From the NCBI GenBank assembly GCA_030378125.1, contig JAUCGN010000088.1:1-7061 (forward strand): DNA of 7,061 bases, read 5' to 3'. Origin of the DNA: Thiotrichales bacterium HSG1. GTDB lineage: Bacteria; Pseudomonadota; Gammaproteobacteria; Beggiatoales; Beggiatoaceae. The position numbers and the translations under genes were made by a program. The notes beneath the pieces were generated by a model. It worked only from the letters and a program-made list of their open reading frames with translations. It had not been told where the DNA came from and made no database searches. Within the stretch, counting starts at the first letter, position 1; each line of letters starts with the position of its first letter. Positions 1 to 6,959 of this stretch are shown here, one piece after another.

Positions 1-40
1 GATTCGCGTGGGGTCGGAGATTGTTATAAGAAACAGCTAG
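1..40. other. Sequence that departs from the HisKA domain at the left edge, possible insertion or rearrangement junction
   Basis: The kinase reads as a textbook HisKA helix up to [13 protein letters not shown], then continues in frame as [15 protein letters not shown]. Kinases of this type normally continue with a helix resembling NLTxKQxExAxTI. The outermost 20 bases are about 65 percent G+C, against a strongly AT-rich background. This is what the boundary with an insertion sequence or other rearrangement would look like, but only about 40 bases are visible and no transposon end can be identified. Confidence 0.35.
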
Positions 41-1657
41 ATTAACATTTTTATTTTCCTCTAATAATTTCGATAAAATAAGTAAACTATTCAAAGGAGT
101 ACGTAACTCATGTGACATGTTGGCTAAGAATTCGGATTTGTATTTACTGGCCAACTCTAATTCTTCGGCTTTAAGAGTTATCGCAGCTTTAGCCTTTTCC
201 ATTTCAATTTGAGTTTTTTCCATCTCAATCCGATTAGATTCCATAATCTGATTTTTTTCTTGAATCTTTAATTTTTGTTGTTCCAAATCTTTGGTACGTT
301 CTTCAAGTACTTCATTAGATTGACGTAATTCTTCTTGTTGAGATTGTAGTTCTTCGGACTGACCTTGTAATTCTTCATTGGCTTTTTGTAATTCTTCTTG
401 CTGGTTTTGTAATTTGTCTGCTTGTTGTTGACTTTGTTGAAGTAATTCTTTAGTTTGAGAACGAGAATTTGCAGTATTAATCGCTATCCCAATATTTGTC
501 ATAACATTTTCTAAAAATTGGCGTTGTATCTTTGTCAATTCTGTAGCAGAACCAATCTCAATAACACCTTTCAGTTCATTTTCATATAAAAATGGTAGGA
601 GCAAAACATGTTGCGGTAAAGCACCAGCCAAACCTGAACGGATAATTGATGGACATTCTTCTGAAGTCTGTGACACTGAAATAGTTTTCTTATCTTTGGC
701 TGCCTGTCCAACTAAAGATTCACCCAAAGCAAATTCACTTGGGGTATTTTCATTCATGGCGTAGGCGTAACTAGCAATTATTTGCAACTTGTTATTTTGA
801 TTAAACAAATAAAATATTCCAACCTGAGCTTCTACATAAGTAGTCAGAAAAGGTATAACGTTATCAGCTAAGTCTGTTATTTCCTGTTCCCCACTGATTT
901 TTTCATTTATTTGAGCTTGGCCAGTTTTCAACCAATTTTGAACATCATTTTGAGTTGTTGATTCTGACAATTTATGGGAAGCAGTTTCCAAAGCTTGTTT
1001 AATTTCAACAAAATCACCTTGGTATTTTGCTTTAGGCATAACTTTTAAATCTCCACTAGCCAATCCTTTGGAAACTTCAATAATATCTTGGATAACCAAA
1101 CTTTGATTAGATAATGCTGTTTCTAAACTATCTTTAATTTGTATAAAATCACCTTTGTATTCCGCTTTGGGCATAATTTTTAAATTGCCTTCTACTAATC
1201 CTTGCGAGATATGGACAACGTCTTTGATTATAGTTGTAAAATATTCATTATTTTCAGATAATTGCTTAGTGTATTGCTCAGACTTTTTATATACGATGTA
1301 AATGTTAATCAATAAACCAGTTAATACACATATATAACTAACTTTTTTTAATAAATGGGCACTATCAAACATGCTGTCGAATAAATGTCCAGAAAAAGAC
1401 ATAAACATGATTTGTCCCATAAAATTCACTATTAGCGATAGCACTACCCAATGTTCAAAAGCATCAGTTTGCCAATGGCCTTTTTTTAAGTAACCGATTA
1501 AAGCTAATAAGAAAAATATAGCGGGTATTAATTCTTCCGGACGGTGAAAAAATAGTTCTGGATAGTATGCTCTGGGTAAAGGTACAAAGGCAAAAAATAC
1601 GAAACAACCAATCGTTAACAATATAGCTACGTTATAAACCACATACTCGTTGACATC
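1..1657 (-). CDS. C-terminal piece of sensor histidine kinase: MASE3 second half, two HAMP-like repeats, GAF, coiled coil, HisKA (partial)
   Basis: Numbering from the codon after the TAA, the 552-codon frame gives four membrane segments (about 6-26, 42-57, 70-88, 105-123) with MASE3 marks such as [11 protein letters not shown] (36-46), [10 protein letters not shown] (85-94) and [17 protein letters not shown] (100-116). Next come two HAMP-like repeats (138-232), a GAF domain (about 240-397, a cytoplasmic ligand or redox sensing fold), a Gln/Glu-rich coiled coil (400-500) and HisKA with the H-box [17 protein letters not shown] (510-526). The phosphorylated histidine is residue 516, codon at 110-112. 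The catalytic ATPase domain should lie beyond the window. No convincing restart exists: the first in-frame ATG (1418-1420) cuts the sensor, and a GTG at 1640-1642 has no Shine-Dalgarno sequence. The last dozen residues do not resemble HisKA. Confidence 0.8.
962..1246 (-). repeat. Tandem HAMP-like repeat, two units inside the kinase
   Basis: Two adjoining units of about 47 residues share the pattern (hydrophobic)-x-(S)-(K/Q)-G-L-x-x-G-(N/D)-L-K-(I/V)-M-P-K-A-x-Y-x-G-D-F-x-x-I-K-x-(S/A)-L-E-T-A. The first unit covers about 1100-1246 and the second about 962-1099. The DNA is also visibly alike around the KGDFIQIK and QGDFVEIK segments. HAMP-type linkers pass conformational change from a membrane sensor to the kinase core; assignment to HAMP is from pattern and position between the membrane segments and GAF. 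Confidence 0.7.
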
Positions 1658-2056
1658 TTAGTTTAATTTATATTTTCTGTTCCAAACTATCCAACTTAAC
1701 CAAAGTGAAATTGCCAAAAATATTCGTGATGCAATCCAACTCCAAGGGATTAACGAAGGCGGTGGAGATGGGAAGTATAAGTCGAAAAATGTCGAAGTTA
1801 CTATTGTGTGATAAATATCTAAACAACTGGTTCCTAAAAAGCCAGTACCAATCAATAAAAAGGTATTGTTTTTCTTACTATAATATTGTAATAAAGCCAT
1901 TATCCCAATCAATAAAGCTAGTAAAGAAGATACTATCTCCATTAACGTGTGCAATTGTTTAGTACCTTGCCAAGCGACATCTCTTAGTACAAGATAACCA
2001 ACAAATAGGCTAGCGACCAAAATAATATACGTCAAAACTCGATTGTGAATTTTCAT
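1658..2056 (-). CDS. N-terminal half of a MASE3-like membrane sensor domain (132 residues, kinase fragment)
   Basis: This 132-residue open frame is almost entirely membrane protein. Likely transmembrane segments are residues 8-24, 40-57, 66-87 and 105-125. Recognisable pieces are LHTLMEIVSSLLALLIGIMA (35-54), FLLIGTGFLGTSCLDIYH (66-83) and the PSPPPSLIPWSWIASR stretch (96-111). I associate these with the MASE3-type integral membrane sensor of bacterial histidine kinases, whose ligand is unknown. It ends in a charged loop (WNRKYKLN) just before TAA, and the rest of the domain follows in the same frame. Alone it lacks every signalling domain, so it is better read as the front piece of a broken kinase than as a complete small protein. 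If expressed it would sit in the inner membrane. No good ribosome binding site precedes its ATG. Confidence 0.75.
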   Translation of the reverse strand: MKIHNRVLTYIILVASLFVGYLVLRDVAWQGTKQLHTLMEIVSSLLALLIGIMALLQYYSKKNNTFLLIGTGFLGTSCLDIYHTIVTSTFFDLYFPSPPPSLIPWSWIASRIFLAISLWLSWIVWNRKYKLN

Positions 2057-2104
2057 AATTTTTTAAATAGTGGGTAGTGTTTTAATAAAGTAATAACTTC
2101 TAAT

Positions 2105-2248
2105 TTACCGATACAACCAAACTCGCATCAACGACAGCAACTTATCCGCATCAACCGGTTTAGCCAAATAATCATTTGCCCCAACTTCAATACATTTAGT
2201 TCTGTCATCTTTCATGGTTTTTGTAAAAATAAATCCTTCTAACTGGAC
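2105..2248 (-). pseudogene. Truncated receiver (REC) domain, C-terminal tail only
   Basis: The last 36 codons from an ATG at 2213-2215 read [20 protein letters not shown] then [16 protein letters not shown] and TAA. This is the end of a response regulator receiver: the helix-4 region, the conserved GANDYLAKP with its switch lysine, and helix 5. The phosphorylated aspartate and the acidic pocket are missing. Receiver likeness (TKTMKDD, where TAKAMKDD is usual) begins around 2225; upstream, the frame meets TAA at 2249-2251. The front part of the gene has been lost exactly where the sequence downstream of the 1545-residue gene begins. It cannot take a phosphoryl group and is a remnant. A nearly identical tail lies at 6960-7061. 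Confidence 0.85.
2106..2206. repeat. Direct repeat copy 1 (receiver tail), partner at 6961-7061
   Basis: By hand alignment this stretch matches 6961-7061 at 94 of 101 positions in the same orientation, without gaps; the first 93 positions have 3 mismatches. The similarity ends at the stop codon on one side (TAA here, TAG in the other copy), and sequences beyond the stop do not match. All three mismatches in the 93-base core are synonymous (CGA/CGG, TCG/TCA, AAG/AAA). The two copies enclose the large nuclease-STAND gene. Confidence 0.92.
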
Positions 2249-2254
2249 TTATTT
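2223..2254 (-). terminator. Possible intrinsic terminator of the nuclease-STAND gene
   Basis: Ten bases after the TAA of the large gene, the transcript can fold into a 10-base-pair stem: AAATAAGTCC, loop AGTTAGAA, GGATTTATTT, with one G-U pair. It is followed by two more T and then AC, so the arm plus tail gives a run of five T. The stem is AT-rich with only two strong G-C pairs, so termination may be partial. A-runs on the other flank could make it work in both directions. It lies at the junction between the large gene's DNA and the truncated receiver. Confidence 0.5.
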
Positions 2255-2264
2255 GTAAAATAGT

Positions 2265-5200
2265 TTAATCTAAATATCTATCCATCCAAGGCCATACTTG
2301 GTCTTTCATTATTTTCATACCTAAAAACTTTTCTTTGAGTTCTTTTTCATTTTCTTTAATATGTTTTTTTATGTCTTCAATATTTTCATAATAAAATTGT
2401 TTTCTACTATCTTTGACTGAATTATTTGTTATCATAGATTCATTCCATAACCAAAAACGATGATCAACACATTTTAGAAAAACTTTAAAAGAACCCCAAG
2501 CTCTGATATCATCTTCATTAGTTAGGAAATCATGAAACCAATCTTTAGCCCATAAATTTTTGTTAAATGAATTAATAGATTGTTTTGCAACAAAATGTAA
2601 CCAAGAATCTGGTTGTGTATTTATCCAATTTTGAAGTTTTTCTCCAGTTCCTTCTTGGTCAAGAAATCCTAATATTTTTAAAGCTCTTGCTTGATCAAAC
2701 ATTCGTTCTGAATTAAGCCATTTATCAATCAATTTATATAACCAATCATTTCTTCCTGTTTTTTGGATAACAAAAGCGGTTTGAAGAAGTTTTTGATCAT
2801 TGTTACAATCATCCAAATAGCTATACCAACGTTTACTTATTATGTCATCATTACATTTTACGGAAAAAAGCTTGTAAATGATTGCTTCAATTTCTGTTTT
2901 AACATCAATGAACTGAATTTTTTCTGATGATTGTAATAAATCATACAATTTTAATCCTGTTTTAGGTTCAATTTCAAGCAATACGCTACAAAGTGCTTGA
3001 TAAAAAGCTTGACATATTATAAGTATTTTCGTACTTTGTTCAGTTCTTGGAAGTACAGCATTAATCCACTCTTTTACATAATCCTGATGAACAACTACCA
3101 CTTCTCGTAAACCATGTTGCCAAAAAATATTTCCAAACCAATTAGGTTGGTTCATAAGTACTTCATTGAAAGATTTCCTTATTTCGTTACGTTGATTTTC
3201 TTGTTCTTCTAATGATAATGGTTTCAATGGTTCTTGTTGTCTTTGCGAGCTTCTTAACATACCACCCCAAATAGCATACATGCTATATATGGTTCTATTT
3301 CCCGATTCATCTGAAAAACTTATATATTCGTCAGGATTCACATCATTAGATTGAGTATCATAAACTATCTTAAATTTTGATATATTTTCGAAAATATTTT
3401 CAGGAATAGACTCTTGTTGAATATCTTTCCACATTTTCATTAAAAAGTCAGCATATTGTAAAATCTCTTTTTCACAACAACCACGTTTTTCAAGCATATA
3501 TCCTGCAAGATTTGGAGATACCCTAGGAAGCAAATCCAAATAAGGTATATTTGTACCATATTCACATAAAATTAGACTGCCCCAATAATTTTCTAAATAA
3601 TGATTTTTTTGATCATAACCCCATTTATTTTTGTTTATAATCTCAGCAGCCAAAGAACCAAACTCAAATAAAATGTGTAATACATTTGCTCTAATTGCAC
3701 TATTGTTATGTTTTAAATGTGCTGTAAGAACTTGTTCTATATCAGCAACTTTTTGAGGATTGGCTGATACAAAAGAAAGTACATTTGATATAATTATATC
3801 GCTACCTTGTTGTGTTTTTAATAAATAACTTAAAATAACACTTGGTGATAAAGGCTTAAAAACTGGCTTATGTTTAACAAAATAAGTCATTTCTTCTTTT
3901 TTTGTCAAAAGAAATTCTAATTGTTTTTCTGCATTTTTATCTCGTATAACACAATTAAAAAGAACCACTTCAGCAGCATATGAACCAATTTCATCTAAAG
4001 CATTAGTCCATGCTTGAAGAATAGCCTCCTTTTCAACTCCTGTCATAATTAACATATTATTCCAAATATAACTCCATGCAGCTTTTTGCAAAACATATCC
4101 GTTTCTTTTCGGTAAACTATTTGCCAATTTTTTTAAAATATTTGCAAGTATATTGGGAGCAAAAGCACAAACTGTTGTTTCTGTTTCTTCTAAAAGAGTA
4201 TCTTCACTTGTTGGTCCCATCCATGTTGCCAAATTCTCATGTGAAACTTCTTTTATAGATTCTAATTTTTGAAGCAAGCTGTTAGGAATAGACAAACTAG
4301 GTTCCAATGAAACTTCTTGCATATATTTAACAATATTATTAGCACTAAATCTGGTTCTAGAAAGGCAGTCTTGATAATTTTCTTTTGACCATGGATAAAA
4401 GTTGCAAGAATCACGTTCATATTTAGGAAATAAATCTGGGGGTAATTGTTGTCTTAATTGATAAGCTTCTGAACTACCATAATAAGTTAATAACCAATAT
4501 GCTGCTTGATTAAATATGGTTTTGTCTGCATCTAGCCATTTTGCAACTTCTTTTTCTACAAGAGGCCAAATATTATCTGGTGTAGTTTTCAATATCCATG
4601 ACATTTCTCCTTCTGTATCAACGTATCCCATAGCATTTTGTGCTAAAATACCTGTCATAATTGCTTTTATATATAGTTTTCTTGACTGATGTGATATTAT
4701 TGCTAAAGCAATGCGAGCTAGTCGCAATAATCCTCTATCATCTATAATTTCAAGATTATAACTAGCAATATTTAAAGTTCCTATGTTTAGACTATTTTCC
4801 CCAAGCCGTTTAGTAATCTTCTGTTTTTCTTCTTTTTTATCAATTTCTTGGTAAGTATATCCATAAATATGGACAAAACTCATCCAACGTTCAAAATATT
4901 GAATAAATATTGGTTTAATTTTATCCCATTCTCTATATTTGAGAAAACTTTCCATCATCATATCTTGAGCCATTTGATTATTGTTTGATGATGACCATAA
5001 ATTTTCTGTAATATTTAAATAAGTTTCTGGTCTAACAGGAAAATAGGCAGGAATTCTATTCCAAGTTTCATCTTCAAGATTTTGCTGATTAATCCAATAA
5101 AGAAAAAGTACCTTTCTAGCTGATTCTGGAAAGTCATTTGCCATTAATGCTTGATATACAGCCGCTCCACATATTTTTGCTTTAATATCCATACCGGGTT

Positions 5201-6902
5201 GAGGTTCTAACAATTTTGCAATAGTTTCCTCAATATCAGTTATTCCATCATCAGAAATATGCCACACTTCATCAGCAAGTAATTTCCCTAACCCTATGAC
5301 GAGAAAATTTTCATCTACTTTGTATTTGCCATGTTCATGTACAAGAATTTTGCTACTGACAAATTCCTCAAACACATCTGTATAATTTTCTGAATAGTTT
5401 TCAATAGTATTTTTTATATCTTGTTTATTCAAAGAATTATTATTAAATTTTTCTGAAATTTCTGATATTAACCCAAGAAAATCTTCATCATTAATAATTT
5501 GTTGTTTTCTTCCAATTCGATCCTTCCAATCTTCATAAATCAATCGTTCAACAGTAATATCACCACTATCAACAATTTTATTTTTTAACCTAACTACTAA
5601 ATCAAAATAACGTGGTTTTGCAATTAAATCTTTTAAACTTGGGTGAATATCATCCAAATTTAATCCTTTTTTATCCAAAGCCTGCAATAATTCTTCATCA
5701 TCAAAATTTGGTAATGGCCAAACATGCTCGGATGAATAATTCAAATATTCAAAATGCTTTTTCCAATATTCCGTCCGACAAGTAAATATAATTGCAACAC
5801 GTCCTATCCAAGGTTCAACATTAAATGATTCTAACAAGCCACGCCAATCAAATTTTATATTCTCATTAAGTCCGTCTAATACCAAGATAAACAAAGGGAT
5901 TGAAGTTTTTTCTCTATGTAACCAATTTTTAAGTCGTTTTTCCCAATGACCATTTCTTGGTTCATCTAATTGTTTTTTTAGAACATCAGCTAATAAAGTA
6001 TATGGTTCATTTGAAGAAATAGATTTGGAATTAATGAATATTACGGGTGGAAAAATAGGGTTGGTAATATAGCAATTTAACCATGTAGCAGTAGCCCAAG
6101 TTTTTCCATCTCCTTCTTCTCCAAGCATCACGAATGGCTTGTTATGTTCCTTCCAAGTTTTTATCCAAACTTTTAGTTTTTCGTTAGCTTTTTCTCTGGG
6201 TATAAAATCAGTATTTTTTTTAATATTTAAAGCTTGTCCAAAAACAGCACGAGATTCACTTTCTGAAGCAAGGCATTTTGATAGCCATTGATTTTGATGA
6301 TGTTTATAATTATCAAAACCTATAAATTCATGGGTAAACTTTTCTTTAAGTCCTTTTAGTCGTTGAGAATAATTAGCTTGTTTGGAGAGATTCTCTAAAT
6401 AATTCTTTAACTGAACTTTAGTATTTTTGGATAAATGAAGATGGCCAATAGTTAAATCAGGATCGTTAGCACAAAGAGTAGCTAAATCACTATCATCATC
6501 ATTTTTAGAATCAATAGTATCAAATCCAATTCCATGTTCATAGCTATATTTTTCTAGTGATTCATAACTTTGAGCATCAATACGGTGGGTTGTTGTAACC
6601 AATATCCAAACATCTGGAATATTGTCAGCATTTTTTACTAACGTATCAGCTAATTTTTCACGCAATTCTGCTTCTGTTGGTTTACTTTTCTTATTTTTAG
6701 GCTCGTAGTGTTTACACTCAACAAATATTCTATTACCCCTTTCTTCTGAAATTATATCCTTCCCACCTTGACTTCCAGATTTAGCCAGAAAAAATTTACG
6801 TTCAGTTAATGACTCAAGTAATTTTGTAATTAAGCCTTCAAATCCATCATCTCCAGAATGATATAACTTTCCTAATTCGTTTGAAAATGTTTGCCAGTTC
6901 AT
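2265..6902 (-). CDS. Mrr-like nuclease fused to a NACHT/STAND NTPase with long C-terminal sensor; Avs-like anti-phage candidate
   Basis: This 1545-residue protein has three parts. Residues 1-130 form an Mrr-like PD-(D/E)XK nuclease, with helix FEGLITKLLE (21-30), GGKD with D49, and VECK with E62 and K64; the catalytic set looks complete. Residues about 235-460 are a STAND-type P-loop NTPase: Walker A GEEGDGKT (261-268), Walker B LFILVLDGLNE with D343 and E347, IIFTCR ending in R376, and the STAND proline at P430 (AKPRYF). Residues 470-1545 are mostly helical, Trp-rich and solenoid-like, ending in a conserved-looking module (LKILGFLD 1408-1415, WAKDWF 1451-1456, CVDHRFWLW 1478-1486). Order and length resemble Avs proteins, especially Avs4 (Mrr-STAND-sensor, about 1500-1600 residues), which recognises a phage structural protein and then cleaves DNA. 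Family membership below nuclease-STAND is inference. No signal peptide or membrane segment is visible, so it should be cytosolic. The frame is intact. It lies 57 bases after a receiver gene and may be cotranscribed with it. Confidence 0.88.
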   Translation of the reverse strand: MNWQTFSNELGKLYHSGDDGFEGLITKLLESLTERKFFLAKSGSQGGKDIISEERGNRIFVECKHYEPKNKKSKPTEAELREKLADTLVKNADNIPDVWILVTTTHRIDAQSYESLEKYSYEHGIGFDTIDSKNDDDSDLATLCANDPDLTIGHLHLSKNTKVQLKNYLENLSKQANYSQRLKGLKEKFTHEFIGFDNYKHHQNQWLSKCLASESESRAVFGQALNIKKNTDFIPREKANEKLKVWIKTWKEHNKPFVMLGEEGDGKTWATATWLNCYITNPIFPPVIFINSKSISSNEPYTLLADVLKKQLDEPRNGHWEKRLKNWLHREKTSIPLFILVLDGLNENIKFDWRGLLESFNVEPWIGRVAIIFTCRTEYWKKHFEYLNYSSEHVWPLPNFDDEELLQALDKKGLNLDDIHPSLKDLIAKPRYFDLVVRLKNKIVDSGDITVERLIYEDWKDRIGRKQQIINDEDFLGLISEISEKFNNNSLNKQDIKNTIENYSENYTDVFEEFVSSKILVHEHGKYKVDENFLVIGLGKLLADEVWHISDDGITDIEETIAKLLEPQPGMDIKAKICGAAVYQALMANDFPESARKVLFLYWINQQNLEDETWNRIPAYFPVRPETYLNITENLWSSSNNNQMAQDMMMESFLKYREWDKIKPIFIQYFERWMSFVHIYGYTYQEIDKKEEKQKITKRLGENSLNIGTLNIASYNLEIIDDRGLLRLARIALAIISHQSRKLYIKAIMTGILAQNAMGYVDTEGEMSWILKTTPDNIWPLVEKEVAKWLDADKTIFNQAAYWLLTYYGSSEAYQLRQQLPPDLFPKYERDSCNFYPWSKENYQDCLSRTRFSANNIVKYMQEVSLEPSLSIPNSLLQKLESIKEVSHENLATWMGPTSEDTLLEETETTVCAFAPNILANILKKLANSLPKRNGYVLQKAAWSYIWNNMLIMTGVEKEAILQAWTNALDEIGSYAAEVVLFNCVIRDKNAEKQLEFLLTKKEEMTYFVKHKPVFKPLSPSVILSYLLKTQQGSDIIISNVLSFVSANPQKVADIEQVLTAHLKHNNSAIRANVLHILFEFGSLAAEIINKNKWGYDQKNHYLENYWGSLILCEYGTNIPYLDLLPRVSPNLAGYMLEKRGCCEKEILQYADFLMKMWKDIQQESIPENIFENISKFKIVYDTQSNDVNPDEYISFSDESGNRTIYSMYAIWGGMLRSSQRQQEPLKPLSLEEQENQRNEIRKSFNEVLMNQPNWFGNIFWQHGLREVVVVHQDYVKEWINAVLPRTEQSTKILIICQAFYQALCSVLLEIEPKTGLKLYDLLQSSEKIQFIDVKTEIEAIIYKLFSVKCNDDIISKRWYSYLDDCNNDQKLLQTAFVIQKTGRNDWLYKLIDKWLNSERMFDQARALKILGFLDQEGTGEKLQNWINTQPDSWLHFVAKQSINSFNKNLWAKDWFHDFLTNEDDIRAWGSFKVFLKCVDHRFWLWNESMITNNSVKDSRKQFYYENIEDIKKHIKENEKELKEKFLGMKIMKDQVWPWMDRYLD

Positions 6903-6914
6903 AATAAATTTTAA

Positions 6915-6924
6915 CTTCTCCTTT
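6915..6924 (-). promoter_or_regulatory. Ribosome binding site of the nuclease-STAND gene
   Basis: AAAGGAGAAG precedes the ATG at 6900-6902. The GGAG core is 15 bases from the ATG, longer than the usual 5-10, so initiation may be modest. No better-placed ATG, GTG or TTG is available in frame, and the nuclease helix begins soon after, so the ATG is kept as the start. No convincing promoter is seen in the 57 bases between the receiver stop and this gene. Confidence 0.6.
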
Positions 6925-6959
6925 CAATTATTTGGAATATATTTTCCCAAAATTAATCT

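Larger units (their letters stand above)
1..2056 (-). pseudogene. Sensor histidine kinase (MASE3-HAMP-GAF-HisKA), broken by an in-frame stop and cut by the window edge
   Basis: One kinase gene can be read from the ATG at 2056 to the window edge in a single frame, with TAA at 1658-1660 as its only interruption. Before the stop lie four membrane segments; after it the same frame runs 552 codons without a stop and gives four more membrane segments, HAMP-like repeats, GAF, coiled coil and the H-box. The MASE3-type sensor needs both halves, and the stop falls in a hydrophilic loop between membrane segments 4 and 5. A single base change (for example from CAA, AAA or GAA) would create it. TAA also ends the 1545-residue gene here, so a changed genetic code is unlikely. 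A sequencing error or readthrough cannot be excluded. The gene starts 48 bases after the receiver remnant, with no clear Shine-Dalgarno sequence. Confidence 0.8.

Noticed and set aside
160..460. Short DNA repeats rich in ttcttg/attctt, considered as a CRISPR-like or satellite array
   Set aside because: They are irregular and are explained by Glu-Leu-Gln heptads of the coiled coil between GAF and HisKA.
1627..1656. Short frame starting with ATG one base after the kinase TAA, a possible reinitiation start
   Set aside because: It runs only nine codons (MSTSMWFIT) in another frame before TAG, so it cannot restart the kinase.
1705..1962. Plus-strand open frame of 85 codons
   Set aside because: It is antisense to the membrane sensor half, which has clear family motifs; its own translation is low in recognisable features and it has no ribosome binding site.
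4076..4258. Plus-strand open frame of 60 codons
   Set aside because: It lies wholly opposite the intact nuclease-STAND gene and is explained as a chance antisense frame in AT-rich DNA.
6931..6951. Inverted repeat TTTGG/CCAAA upstream of the large gene, a possible terminator of the receiver gene
   Set aside because: The perfect stem is only five base pairs and no T-run follows on the transcribed strand.
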